From Knufia peltigerae (lineage: Eukaryota; Ascomycota; Eurotiomycetes; Chaetothyriales; Trichomeriaceae): a stretch of DNA of 64,000 nt. Under the pieces are notes generated by a model, which ran no database searches, was not told the DNA's origin, and was given only the letters and a program-made list of their open reading frames with translations. The DNA lies in assembly GCA_030247855.1 (NCBI GenBank), contig JAPDRN010000046.1, forward strand, positions 62,001-126,000. Direction: 5' to 3'. The position numbers were made by a program, and so were the translations under genes. Shown in pieces: positions 21,860-34,280 of the stretch. Numbering within the stretch: the first letter of the stretch is position 1; each line of letters opens with the position of its first letter.

Positions 21860-24253
21860 TCAGCCTCGAATTGCCGTTGGTGTCGGCGTTTCACTCATCA
21901 AGGTATGTTGAGAAGAAGAGTGAAATGGATATCCGAAAGAAACTGGCGATTGAGATCGAGAGCCATAAAATGGTGCTTGCGAAGGCGACCGAACAAAATA
22001 AGAGCCGGTCGCTTTGACTGACAGAGCAGGTGATGAACTTCGAGGTGGTGTAGGAGTAGAGGAACCAGACGAATCCGCGGATCGAGAACTTCCATCAGCA
22101 CTCAAATCCGACACAGACAAATAGTCGGCAGCTCCATCAACCACATTCATGGTAGCAGCTTTGAGGGCTTCACCCTGTTTATTTGTTCCGGCTGTTCCAA
22201 ACTACAACACGAATTAGCCTCAATGTGTTTTGACGCTGGCGCCATCCCCTGGGTTGACATTCGGAGTACCTACAAAACAGAATTTCTTCTCCACGAGTTC
22301 CTTCATCGCAAGATCCTGATAGGATTCAGAGGTAAGGGAAGGTTTCTCTGACACCAGAGCAGCCGGCTTGGATGTCATAGGAGCAACCGCCGGAGCATTG
22401 GGAGAAGCTCCGTCGACTGAACCACTGACGCCAGTGTCATGCTTGGGTGGAGCGATGGCAACGCTCTTCGTAGGAGTGCTCGCAGGAACTTCGTGGGAAG
22501 AAGACCGCTTTGTATCTACCCTCGAAGTCGTCAAGCCGGAAAAGTCACCCAAGGCAGCAAAGGCGGAGTTTTTGGCAGCGCTCAGCGACGAGTTGAAGTC
22601 GTACCTGTTCCCAAATGCTTGTCCATTACTTGCCTTGCGGCGAGATGGGGCATCGGAAATCAGGTCACCTTTCGATCGCGGACTCCTCAGCTTGAGCTTG
22701 GGTTCACCCATGAGTGCACCTGCTGATTGGTAACCAAAGTTATCGAAACCAGTCGTGAAGTCATCAAATGAAGACGGTAAGCCTTTTGGTCGTCCAGACG
22801 AGGTAGGTGGAGATTGTCGTGTCCGTGGCAGTGCAGTTATAGGTCTGGCTCCTAGCCCGGGCAAGCTGTGCTGGACCTTGGACTTCTTTGCAAAGTCGAC
22901 CTGATAGTTGAGCGACAAGTTGTTGTCCCAGAATTCTTGACCATTAACAGTGTAACGAACACAGAAGAACAGTGTCCGATTCTCAAGGTTGGCCTGATCT
23001 ATCAACCTTATGCTGAAGTTGAAGCGGTCGAGGCCGTCATTGTTGGGCTTCCGACGAACGTCCTGGTTGAAATCAGCCACAACCTCAGAAGTGGTTTTCC
23101 AATAGTCGAAGGTGAATCGAGCGACAACCTGCTTGTGGAAAGCTAGATTCTGAACAGCGACGGTGCCAATCAGATTCTTGTTATCAGATGATAAGAATAT
23201 CCGCTCGACGAAGACGACTTGCGATTTCCTCGCGGGGCTGTTCTCATCGAAGTTTCGCAACCGAAGATCCCACTCATATGCATTGGCACGAGGTCGGGCA
23301 CTAGCCTCATCCGAGCCAAAAGGAAATTCTGTCTCGCTCTCATAGGTCTCGACTGGCGAAGACCCGGCACTGACAGCGAGTGGTCGATCGACTTGAAGGA
23401 AATGTCGAACGTGTTCGAGGTGGGAGTCAAAGTGGACAGCCTTGGAGTATGTTGGCGTCCCTGGCATGCTTGAAGGCCGCCGTCTTGATGATGGTCGTAA
23501 AGCTGGACGAACCAGTTCGCCAGACTTTTTTCGCACCATCGGTGGACGATCGTTTGAGGGACCGTCACTGTCACTTTCATCGGAGTCTGGTTGAGAGATG
23601 GTTGGTGGAGTGGATGGTTTGACAGGCTCGAAGACAATGTTTGAATCTGTCGATGATCGAGAATGAGAAATCTTCCTCGCCTCTTGTGATAAAGGTGGGC
23701 GTTGAACAGCTGAGTTCTGTGACAAACTTTGTCCGTCAGACTGAGAAGCAGCAGGCTCTGGCTTGTCATTCTTCTGACGCCGTGTAGGTGAGCCCGTTTT
23801 TCTTTGTTCTATTGACCTGATAGCCGCTTGCAATGCTTCCAGGTTGTCCAGTTCCAAATCCCTCGAACGTCCTCGTGATTCGAGCTCTTCATCATCACTC
23901 GAGTTATGAGAGGAATCGGGAGGTGAGATAGTCATCCCGGCTGGTATCAGTGAATTACTTGCGGGAGGAGGCGATTGGCGGATGCTTCCATAGGGATCTA
24001 TGATTCCATTCTCTTGATATGCTTCGCCATTGTACAGAACATCGTTGTTTGCTTCGTTCAGTGAGGGACTCCTTCGATGCTTTGTGAGATATGATGATGA
24101 CCCGTTGGATCGAGGAAGGTTTGGTCGTCCGGAGGCAGCCGGCAGCTCCGGAGAGAGAAATTGTCCTTTAATGTATGAATGAGACCTGCTCGGGGTAGGA
24201 CTGGACTGTTTTGAGGAAGCCGGGGACTGGTGGGAAGGAGGTGTGTAAGGCAT
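21860..24253 (-). CDS. Protein phosphatase 1 regulatory subunit with CBM21 domain (Gac1/Pig2-like)
   Basis: Two exons, 24253-22274 and 22201-21860, flank a 72-base intron (GTAGGT..TTGTAG), giving about 773 residues. Splicing joins FCF to FGTAGTNKQGEALKAATMNVV. The long N-terminal half is Ser/Pro-rich and low in complexity. An RVxF-type PP1 docking motif, KAVHF, lies at about 271-275. The CBM21 domain lies at about 342-455 and contains FVERIFLSSDNKNLIGTVAV, FTFDYWKT, and near its end GQEFWDNNLSLNY. These are the glycogen-targeting features of yeast Gac1/Pig1/Pig2 and animal PPP1R3. It is inferred to bring PP1 (Glc7) to glycogen synthase or other substrates. The gene is isolated between deserts of 5.1 and 10.4 kb. 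The upstream side is rich in pyrimidines on its own strand, which fits a long 5' leader. Confidence 0.9.
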
Positions 24254-26240
24254 TCGGTCGACTGCGAGGTGTATCAACCCCTAACCGGGAGCTGCAAAAT
24301 TGAGCAGGCTACGAGGCTCATCAAGAGCAGCCCGAGGAGGCTGAATACCGATTGCGGGGGACGGACGTCTGTTATAGACAGTGAGTTGTCAGTAGGCGGT
24401 CAAAGCATGATGAACAATAAAGATAGTTTCGTGGTAGGAGCGTTGTAGGCGGAGAAACGGCGGATGGAAGACATAAAGGTGTAGCAACGATCGTCAAATG
24501 TTGCCAAAGCGCAGCCACGCCTCGACTTGATTGTACCAATGTGCCAGCTCGTTTGAAGCTCGTGCGAAATTGGATAGAAGCCAGGGCTTCGGATATGAAC
24601 AGGAAGGTACTTACAGGGTGGGAGGAAGCAGCAATGAAGCTGCCAAGTGCAGAGGGTCAAAAAGTCTACTGCCGGATGCAGCCTGTCGTGGTGTTTGTGG
24701 CTGTTGCGTGTACGTGTGCAGGGTGCAGAAGTCGAGTCGAAGTCACGCCACGGGATCAAAGATCAACCGTACAGCGATCAGTCCAACTTCGGCGGTGCTG
24801 GCACCCAAGGACCGGCAACCGTGAGTGTATTCGTAGATGGGTGAGACAACAGGTTACGCTCCCTGGTGTCAATTATTATGCTCTTTTTGTTTCCGAGATT
24901 TCCTTTGTTGCTGAGAAATGATCCCACGCAGATCCGGGAATGCTCGCTAATCGGGGACCGACCACTGAGGACTGCCAATTCCCTCTTGATTGTTCCAAAT
25001 CCCACTCTTCCTTTGGGATGTCGTGACAACTAGGCCGGCAGATGCCTAGAGAATAGGAAAGGGTGCGGGAGGTAGAGGAGGTGAGGTGAAAGGAGGTGAT
25101 TGATAGAGGAGGGAGACAATTTTGGTGGATTGTAGGCCAAGGAAAAGCTGGCGAGCCTACAGAAGGTGTTGAGTCTCGAGCGGCCCAAAGTAGGCAGGTA
25201 GGTGGGATCTGCGGTGGACGCTGAACACTGGGACTGAGGGATCGGGCGGGCGATGAGGGAGAGAGTGGGCTACTGTCTTGGAGGGCGCGGCTCGAGCGCA
25301 GAGGCGAAGAAAAGATACGACCAGGGTACGATGCAGCTAAGAAGTGGGCAGTCTGGGTGGCGCAAGGATCAAGCGTCAAGAACAAACTCTGAGTCGGCCG
25401 ACACCATCCATGCGGCTAAGGAGATAGTTGAGGAGGCTAATGACGGGACGACCAGGGAGTTGCAGCTACTTTTCATGAGTTGATGAGTAGCGGTTGATGC
25501 GAGTTCAACGGGTGTGGCGACGAGTCTGTGAACACTGACTGATGCTAAACAATAATGCGGCGTGGTCACCAACACCCCAACTGATGCGATACCGTTGAGT
25601 AGGAGTCACAATGGGCGTGGGAGTCAACAGATCAATGTGACGAAGGTGAAGAAGGGCGCCGGGAGACTCAGCTCATGCCGTTACCTTGTACAAGTATTAT
25701 TCTACTGTATGTGCGTCCTCCGTACAGTACTCCGCCGACGGGGATGAATCTCACTTCACACACGCCTCCGCCAAACCCCGCCGTGTTCTTCTGTTGCAAA
25801 CGAACAAAATATCCCAGAACGAACTTGACATGGGGGTGGCGGGCAGTGTCGGAGAAATTTGACTTGAGTGAAAACAGAGGGACATGGAGTGCAGAGGGCA
25901 GAGTGGGGGAAAATTGCCCATACTAGAATCGCAACCAGGAGGTGTTATTCTTGAAACGGACATGCTTCCTGTATATCTCTACTTGTATAATGAGTATAAA
26001 ACTTTGCAAAAAAAATATATGCTGATTTCGTAGGTCCTCATTTTCAACATCATCATCGATCTTATGGAGTACCTTGATTATAAGTAGAACCGGCGCATCC
26101 GTTAGCCAAGAGGGGGCGGATGGAATAAGGACCTGTAAAGATCTACCTCAGGTAAGTAGAGGGCTGTCACTACGTAAGTACCGCTTTGGTCTCCAATACC
26201 TCTTCCGTCACCATCATGTGGTGATTACCTCATGTCTTAA

Positions 26241-26270
26241 GCCCCTAAAGGTACCTAAAGTCACCTAAAG
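26241..26270 (+). repeat. three 10-bp direct repeats ending in CCTAAAG
   Basis: Units at 26241, 26251 and 26261 are each 10 bases and end in CCTAAAG, with exact helical-turn spacing. They lie within the gene desert. Confidence 0.8.
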
Positions 26271-27087
26271 AGTCTCCCTAGCCCCCTAGAAGTCAAGTCC
26301 CTATCGTGGCCTGAGCGCCAAATTCCAGCTTTTGGACGATGGTTGCCGGGCGCTTGGTGACCGTTCCCCGCCAGAATGCCCCTCCTCGCCGCAAGCGGAA
26401 AATAATAATTGCACCTGTCTGTCAGAAGCCAAAAAAACAAAAAATTGCATGCCTCACACGAAGCATGTGGCTGAGGAGTCCAATCGATGGCTTCCACCTC
26501 CTGTCATCTCTTCCCCCCCCACAACCACCTCAGTTACGAGCACGGAGTCCGCGACCTGATACCACCAGTACTGGAACTTCCGGTCTCTCGAATTCTGTGA
26601 GATGCGCCTTAAATGACAATATTTGCGGCGTATTCAGGAGGAACACAGTCGGCCTCACATTGCCGCATACCGTACCTTAGTCTCGAGGCACACATGAGAT
26701 AATTATAAATTGACGCTGGTCACATCTTTTTCCGCATTTTGGGAACAGCTGAACACGAGGGCTCACCGCACGGAGGTCGTCTCCTGAATTCTCGATTCGC
26801 AAGCACGGACGTCTCTAGTAAACTGTCCCCCCACAGTCCCTCCCATTGATTCACCTTGCGACACAAGCTTAACATTATTTGCAGTGTACCGAGTATTGTC
26901 AGCGCTATCAGGCCCAATCGTTCCTCTGCCCGCGTCTGGCTAGGTCTCATCTTGGTCTAATCTCCCAACAAGACACGAATCCGCGCCTATGGACGCCTGT
27001 CGTTGCTTGCCCGGAAAGCGCAACCGGCCTCTGATGTGCCAATCACTACCAATAATGTGCCCTTGGGACGCAAAAGGCCTTCCACTG

Positions 27088-27101
27088 TACGGAGTACCGT
27101 A
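27088..27101. repeat. TACGG-AGTA-CCGTA inverted repeat
   Basis: Five-base perfect arms flank four bases; the left part is also an exact TACGGAGTA motif. A larger palindrome lies 220 bases to the right. Confidence 0.7.
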
Positions 27102-27322
27102 GTTGTTGCACCATTTTTCCTCGCCTGCAGTACAGTACGCGTTAGCGATCCAGAGGTGAGCCAAGGCATCCAAGTTCCGGTTCGCCATCAAGACCGCTAC
27201 CACGGAAAATCCATTCTTGGACGCAGACGCTGTGCCTGAAAATCCTTCGCGCGGGAGAACGCTGATCTCTTGAAATACCAAACATCTAATTACTCCGTGA
27301 CAAGGTTTGGAAGACTGCAAAG

Positions 27323-27336
27323 TACTCGTACGAGTA
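27323..27336. repeat. 14-bp perfect palindrome TACTCGTACGAGTA
   Basis: It is exactly self-complementary and followed by another GTCGTAC. It resembles the 19892-19915 inverted repeat and the TACTCCGTA motif family. Confidence 0.8.
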
Positions 27337-27732
27337 GTCGTACAAAATTTTCAGAGTTGTGGCGCACCAGGCGTACAGTTCTCGCGACATTATTCACAGG
27401 CTGTTGGGCTATTGAATTAGGCTCGTGTTTCGCGCGTGCACAGGCGATAGGTGCCCGGAAAATGGAGGCGCCAATGCCTAAACCGCTGTTCATGTCATCA
27501 TTATTTTCAACACCAAGTGTCGTTTACCAGCCCACTTTTGGATCTTTAATGGCAGCCATGATGGACCTTTTGGATAGCATCCTCCACTGCAACGGAAGCG
27601 CGACGGCAGTTGAGTGGGCTTTATCCCTAAGCAGGCATGCCTCCTTGAACATGCATCTAATTATTATTATTGCTGGCTTGCGATGTTCCGTAAGGAAATG
27701 TCCTCGAGGCTTGTCACAAGACTAGAGCGGAC

Positions 27733-28095
27733 ATGCAGCTTGACTTGTCCAAGTATGAGGCGCCTCCGAAGTTCCAACTTTTCGGTTACATGCTCAAGTC
27801 ACCAGCTGAACAACGGGCAGAAGTTGGCAGCTGGCAATTGACAGGCTTCTGTACATATGCACAATTCATTGACAGAATTGTATCTGCAACGCCTCGCAAG
27901 CGAGTCGCGCACCCCGCGAGAAGTGACTGTTGGCGAGTCAATCTGTCGTCTCATGCGACGGTGGGTACGAGTGGCAGACTGAACTCCCCCAGACGCCTCC
28001 TGCGCGTCCTGCGCGTTCCCAGCGTCGTTTACCTCGTAGGCCTCCTGGATTTGACGGCCCCATGGCTTCTGACGCGACAAGCGACCTGGCGGTGA
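27733..28095 (+). CDS. possible hypothetical ORF, about 120 residues
   Basis: The frame starts with ATG and its first 55 codons use fungal-preferred codons (AAG, GAG, TTC, TAC, GGC), reading MQLDLSKYEAPPKFQLFGYM at the start. After that the composition becomes Leu/Arg-rich and random-looking. No family was recognised. It could be the 5' part of a small or decayed gene inside the desert, or chance. Confidence 0.18.
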   Translation: MQLDLSKYEAPPKFQLFGYMLKSPAEQRAEVGSWQLTGFCTYAQFIDRIVSATPRKRVAHPARSDCWRVNLSSHATVGTSGRLNSPRRLLRVLRVPSVVYLVGLLDLTAPWLLTRQATWR

Positions 28096-30909
28096 AGGAC
28101 GACATGTACCCAATGAACTTGTGCCATTGCAACTCCACCATCCCGCGCTGTCGTGGGCTTCTGCTTTGATAATCCATTTTTTCTTCTCATGCCAACCTTG
28201 ATTCCTGCAGATATTGCATCTCATGCGCACCGGCCAACTCGTCCCAAATTTTTTGCGACATTGGCGCGACACAAGCTGATGGCAGTCTCTCGGTCTCGGG
28301 TCATGGATTCATTGCCCTTCAGATACCAGAGTTCCAAGTGATTTCCTTGGTGGCTCCCAGGACGTGCTGTCCCACCACTCTGCGCCTCTCGCCATCGTCG
28401 ATACTGTCAAGACTTTTCATACGCACAGGAGTACGAGATAGGACATGGTTGACACATCTTTTGGTCAGTCTCCATATCGGAGGTTGGCGACAAGGTGTAG
28501 CACATGCTGCGTTCTCTACCCATGACAGGAGAAAGCTGAAAGGCGGTATGATAGCGCAGCCAATCATATCCACTCGTGGCGCTGACTTACTTTATCTCTC
28601 GGGAAAATGCAAGTTTGGTCCACCATGAGTCCACGATGGGGCGTTTAGGTCCAAAAAACGAACGCACCGGTCAATATTGCGCATCAGATCCAACCATAGA
28701 GAATTTGGTATGGAATTGCCACATTGGTTAACGATCCTGCCTGACAGAAATCATTATTATGCTCATGGCACTTTGATGGAAAACCCATCAAAAAGTCTAT
28801 GGCACTCTGGCGCTACCACTTGTTTGCGTGGTCTGATTTCTCCCTGAATGGCAGTCAAACCCGATTAATCCCGGCTTGCTGATATATTGTATGAGAACAC
28901 AATATTACTGACCACAAATCCACTGATATCTAATGCCAACTGTTGCTTCAGTATCGTTATCTCTTAGTGCTCTGTGGCGACTTATCTGATAATGCCACAC
29001 CACTCCGAAGATGGCGCCACTTGAGAAATAAGTCGCTCTGCACAAGTCGATATGCGTCAAATATTGCTTCGTGATCCTTCTTCTCATCCTACTGCCTCCG
29101 GCTGTCGGCACACCACCCCCCCTGCCAACAGATGTTGTTATAGTCTCAACTTCAAAATTGCCCAGAGTGAGCGAACAACATCCGGTTTCCCAATGAGGGC
29201 CGGCTCTAACCTGCATGAGCCTCTGTCATGTGCATTTGCAATCTACGGATATACAGACATTCGTCGCAAGCGATATAAGCCATTGGAGGGCGCCGCATGA
29301 CATGTAGCTGGCCCGTTGAGTACGTGGTCGTGCTGTACAGGTTTCTTCTCTCAGCAGGGGTTGTGCATCCGATGATCGACAACGCTGCCTTGTGCAACTA
29401 CTTATCTGTGCACAGTGTGATCGGGGTTTCTTGCGAGGGGGTGTGGGATGCCCCCTCGACCTAGATGGGACAATGGAGACGTTTCCTTATCTCAGATACC
29501 GTGAGAAGGAGAGGGTTTGGTTAGGCATCGAGAAGTGCTTCTCACTTCTTCATGCCCGCCGTAGAGAGAAGGACATATCCGTCTTCTCGTATCCGTACAA
29601 ACAAAACCCAGAATGCTGCAGTCCACTGCAACTTGAACAATAGCATGGGCTCCGCAACGAGAAGAGGAGGGCGCATGCAAGTTATCAGGATGGCTTTTTC
29701 CTACTGCATTACTAAACGAGGCACATTTTGTAGGACCACAGGAATGTTACGCGCCGGGAATCGCAGCGATGGAAAACGACCTGCTGAGTCCTTCTTGTCG
29801 CCGGAAATTTCTCTGCGACATACAACTACTACGATTGTCTCATGAAAATCATCATGACGGTCCTGTGTCATCACAACAAAAGCCCGCCCCCTCCCCGTGG
29901 AGTTTTATCATCATCATCATCAATGATCTTCAGGGTCTGTCGTTCGAAAGGTCCAAGTGTGCCTGGCCAAGAGAGAAGGGGTGAAGAAAAAGGGTTTCCC
30001 TAGACAAGTTCCCTGCGACGGGAGACCGGCGGCGGGTGTCGTGCAGGGAGAGGTAGGCGTGTGTGTGTGCGAGTTGTGTGTGCTACGAGGGGGGGAGGAG
30101 AACCCTGCACTGCCAGAGGGAGATGAAGCTTTTTTTTTGGGCAAGCAAAAAACCCTGCAGTTCGCCCCGGCAAAACGTGGATTCATCCCCCTTCCCACAC
30201 CTCCATCATTTAGCTGCCGTTCTGGTTTCCCTTCACAAGTTTTGTTCTCCATAATCGTGGAAGATACCTGGCCACACACTTCGGGTCATGATCCTACGAA
30301 TTCGGGTAGCCGAGAGTGACGATCCGGTACCCGGGGAGTAGTTTAACACTCTTCGAGTTACTGAAAGATTATCGATGGATGAATGATAATAATGTAATCG
30401 AAAAAGAAAGACCTTATCAGGTAATGAATGGGTGTACAAGTGTGAGGTCAAGGCCAGAAAAACAAGAAGCATGTGCGCCTTACTAAAATCACATGATTTT
30501 ATACACTCCGTAGACAATGTAGGTAGGTCTTGTTGAAGAGGGTTTCCCCGAATGGATGTCACGCTTGCTGTTAACATCTCATTGTCTCATTGTACCGCGC
30601 CGTGTAACAAATTGATCTTCTAGCTGACCTTGTCTCTCCATATCGCTTAGGGTATGGTTACAGTAACAGCCAACAACAATGTGTTGAGGTGGCAAATTGG
30701 GTTGTCTTATACTACTTGTACAGTAAGTAACCTACAGCGGCGCCAACCGATGCGATGAGAAGTATCCAGTTACGGACTACGGGCCCCTACCTCTGTACGT
30801 ACGGGAAGTATCCCCAATATCAAAAAGGAAATTCAAGATGGCGAAATCCCCAACAAGTCCCGGGTAACCGTTCACAAACACACATGCACGCGACGTCTCC
30901 ATCGTCGTA

Positions 30910-30985
30910 TCTCTCTCTCTCTCTCTCCAGACGCACCCCGACTCCTCTCCAGTTCTGCGTTGTCGTGGATGTGTGTGTGTGTGTG
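30910..30985. repeat. CT and GT dinucleotide microsatellites
   Basis: A (CT)n run at about 30910-30928 is followed by a (GT)n run at about 30971-30985. Seen directly; non-coding. Confidence 0.85.
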
Positions 30986-33257
30986 CACGTATGCACTCCA
31001 TACGAGAGAGCGCGCGAGGTGTGTGTCGCATTGACCCAGAACCAGAGAAATCTCCACAGGGTCCAGAACTCCCCCCTTTCCTCTTAGGATGATGCGCGCG
31101 GGATGTTGTGACCATATTCGACCAGAGAGACAAGGCGGTGTAAGTAATGCATGCACTCCGCAAAGGTCCTCGTTAGTATCATACAAGAGACTCCATAATT
31201 CATACACTTTTCTCAAGGGCCGTCGATGTGTTGTTGACAGCCAGGAGCATGGGTTCAAACATGAAAAAAAAAGGCCCGGGGGCGCTTTTTTGATATCTCC
31301 ACCGGTTTGGTGTTTTGCAGTCCGCTTACAGAACCAGTGGTTCCCTGACCCATGCCGTTTATCACAGAAGCATGCTTGACACTTATGCAAGCCACTTATT
31401 ACTTGGTGTCGCCATCGCTCAAATTTGCTGGGGGCTCTACTGCTTTGTTGACCCAGCCACAGTAAAAAAAACTTATGGAAACCATGGCGCTACATTACAG
31501 GCTAGAGTCTAGGGCCCCCTTCAACGATCGCCCGCACCGTCGCACGTTTTTCACTGTTTGTCAATGGGGGTTTTTTTTAGAGTAAAGTCGTATTTTTGCA
31601 CATGCTTCACGTCGGAATTGACAAGACAGCAGTGGACAGCAGTCCACACACGACTAACTTGTTCGTTACACGAAGGGAGCCCTCGCCTGAGATTTTGTTG
31701 GGATTTTTTTTAATGATTGTCATTACCACCCCCGTCGCTTCCAGTACTTGCTGTACAACATTCGTACTCGTAACGGCGGGGTGCAGGCCCCTCTGACCCA
31801 CAAAGCCTTTTTCTTGTTGATCGCTTCGAGTCTTTTTTTTTCCTTACTAGAGAAGAACCCAATGCTTTGACAGTTTTTGTGCTGTCCATGCAAGCCAAGT
31901 TTGGCATGTGAAAATCCCTTCTCTTGTGTATCGTCGCCACAACCAGACCTCGACACTCACAAAGTGTGTTCTTATCATCCCACGTCGACGACATTACTAA
32001 CGATGTGAGGATGCCTTCGCCTCCACGGAAATACGGCATCGTTCAATTCTCCAGACTTTCGAGCTGATACTCGTGGTGCGCTGTTACTCGTATCACTCGC
32101 TCCACGACAACCTCTCAAACCCCCACGCCCCCCAGTTCAACGGATTTGCGGTTCGCTGTTAATTTGGCCAGTGTGTTTCCGTTGAGTGATGGAAGGACCT
32201 TACGTCGAGTGATAGCATACCCTGTTGACATGACTTTGTATCTACAGGATCTACAGAGTCCTATCGCTGCTGGGCATGTTATTGCCGAACCTCTCGAAAA
32301 CGACCGTACATAATCTAGATTGCACCATCACTCTCCTCTCCCAGTACCACGGGGTGTTTTGTCTTGCTTAGAATCTGGGCCCTTTTGCAAGTTCAAGCCC
32401 AAAACCCCGCCTGTTGCCACCCCCCAGGTTTCAAGCAGACAGTACTCCGTATGTAAGGGTCTTCTTGGTTGTCTGAAGTCATCGACGGGACCTGGAGAGA
32501 GATCGGCAAACCCTGCGTCGAGCTCGTACCCAAAGGCGTCTGTCTGTCTCTCTGTCTGTCTCACATGTGGGCAGAAAGCTGCCATGTTGATCAACGAGTT
32601 TCGCCGAAAGCAGCGCAAATCATTTTCGCGTCTTCATCTTGTGATCGTCACTTGACGAAGAACTTGAGTTCGATCAGAAGAGCACACGGAAACACACCAC
32701 TGTAGGTTTGCCATCGACGGTGCCATGGGACATGTTTTGGACATTTCCACTACTCAACCTCCTCACAGGCGGCTCGGGGCAAATTGCTCTACATGTTTTT
32801 GTTCGTTTTGAATACATGCAGGTTGTTCGTCGCCATCGAAAAATACCTTGATGATCTCTCTTTTCCCGCGTCTGCACACTCAACAGTTTTCTGGTGACAA
32901 CAAAAATGTTGTAGAATGACGCCACTTCAACATTCTTATCCCAACGTCAATTTGTTGTTGTTGAACTCAGATGTCGAGGAAAATGACTTGTTTTCCTTTT
33001 GCTTACTTGTCCCTTGGACCTACCTGACACCCTGATCCTTGATGCCTACTGTACTCCTCATGTATCTCTTCGAATTCTTGCCCTGACGAGTAACGAGTAC
33101 TTGCCGACCTGGTTGTCCCACCACCTCGTCACCCGTTCAACTTTGAAAGTTGAGAAATGATGGTTTGCAAATGAGCACATCCGTATCCACTTGTATACAC
33201 ACACAAATCATACATTGAACAGGAGGTCCAGAGTTACAGAGTGTCAGCGAGCTAGCT

Positions 33258-33276
33258 ATTCATTCATTCATTCATT
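33258..33276. repeat. ATTC tetranucleotide microsatellite
   Basis: About five consecutive ATTC units, the first of a cluster of simple repeats extending to about 34280. Confidence 0.85.
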
Positions 33277-33350
33277 ACTGGACGATTGATTTATCCGGAA
33301 AATGTTTCCAACATTATCAATATCACGCAATTCGACCCTAGCGAGATACC

Positions 33351-33375
33351 AGAGAGAGAGAGAGGGAGAGAGAGA
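33351..33375. repeat. GA dinucleotide microsatellite
   Basis: An interrupted (AG)n run containing one GGG, in the desert's right part. Confidence 0.85.
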
Positions 33376-33468
33376 CCATACAAGTAGGGAGAGCCTCGTT
33401 TTGTACTACATTGCTAAACTATATTGGACCATCACCACCATCACCGTTATCACAGTTGCCCCTCCCTT

Positions 33469-33497
33469 CCTCTCTCTCTCTCTCTCACACACACACC
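33469..33497. repeat. CT then CA dinucleotide compound microsatellite
   Basis: (CT)n passes directly into (CA)n. Surrounding sequence is strongly pyrimidine-rich on +. Confidence 0.85.
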
Positions 33498-33853
33498 CGC
33501 CCCTGCACCACCTCCTCCTCTCCTGCACCTTTGTACAACTTCATTCACAAGAGAATCCCCTGTTGAACCTTGGCTTTTTCAACGAATCCTCGTTTCTCGT
33601 TTCCTTGGGGCCGTGAAATAAGCCCGTTACCCAAACTACCTTCCCGCTTCCCGCATCAACACGGGAAATGACATGCATTTCCGGCCCATCCATATTTCCT
33701 CCGTGAGTTCCAATTGACACTTTTTTGTTTTTCTGACTTGTTCACACCGTCACTTCCACCGGGGTTCCCTTGTCCAAGACTGCTCTATGCCAATTCTCCA
33801 AGGGAGTTCAGAATATGGAGGTCATACGTTTCCCCTTCCTTCTCTTTCTTCCC

Positions 33854-33881
33854 CCTCCTCCTCCTCCTCCTCCTCCTCCTC
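33854..33881. repeat. TCC trinucleotide microsatellite
   Basis: About nine TCC units. On the minus strand it would encode a Glu run, but no supported gene reads through it. Confidence 0.85.
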
Positions 33882-34256
33882 GCCATCCTCGTCAGACTCG
33901 GTCTTGGTGAACCAGTTCTTTTGGGTCTGATGCCCAGTGGCGCAGATGAGAGACATTGCTGTGTCAAAACCAATCCCTCCCTCCTTGTCACATTTTTCTC
34001 CCGTCTCAAGCAATATTGAAGGTTGAAGTTCGGTCGGAGGTAACCAGGGAGAACACGGCAACCACCACCACCATCGTCACCGTAGCAATCTTTCCATCCC
34101 CCTCCCACACAGCAGGTTCTCTTTTTTATTTATCACCCGTGCACACAAAGGTTTATGTCGAGGGAACAGCCAAAAAAAGGTCATCACGCCTAATAAATTC
34201 CCAGTGTCAATCTGAATACAAAGCGTGGCAATCACCTTATATCGGTCTTGTCCGAT

Positions 34257-34280
34257 TGTTGTTGTTGTTGTTGTTGTTGA
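34257..34280. repeat. GTT/TTG trinucleotide microsatellite
   Basis: About seven TTG units then TGATGATGA. It lies about 400 bases from the 3' end of the next gene. Confidence 0.85.

Noticed and set aside
27799..28272. 157-codon minus-strand frame beginning with a CxxC motif
   Set aside because: The single CNIC pair is not part of a recognisable zinc finger, and the rest is random-looking; overlapping frames are equally open.
30872..31390. 172-codon minus-strand frame in the large desert
   Set aside because: Low-complexity (GA/CA repeat) translation and no start or domain support.
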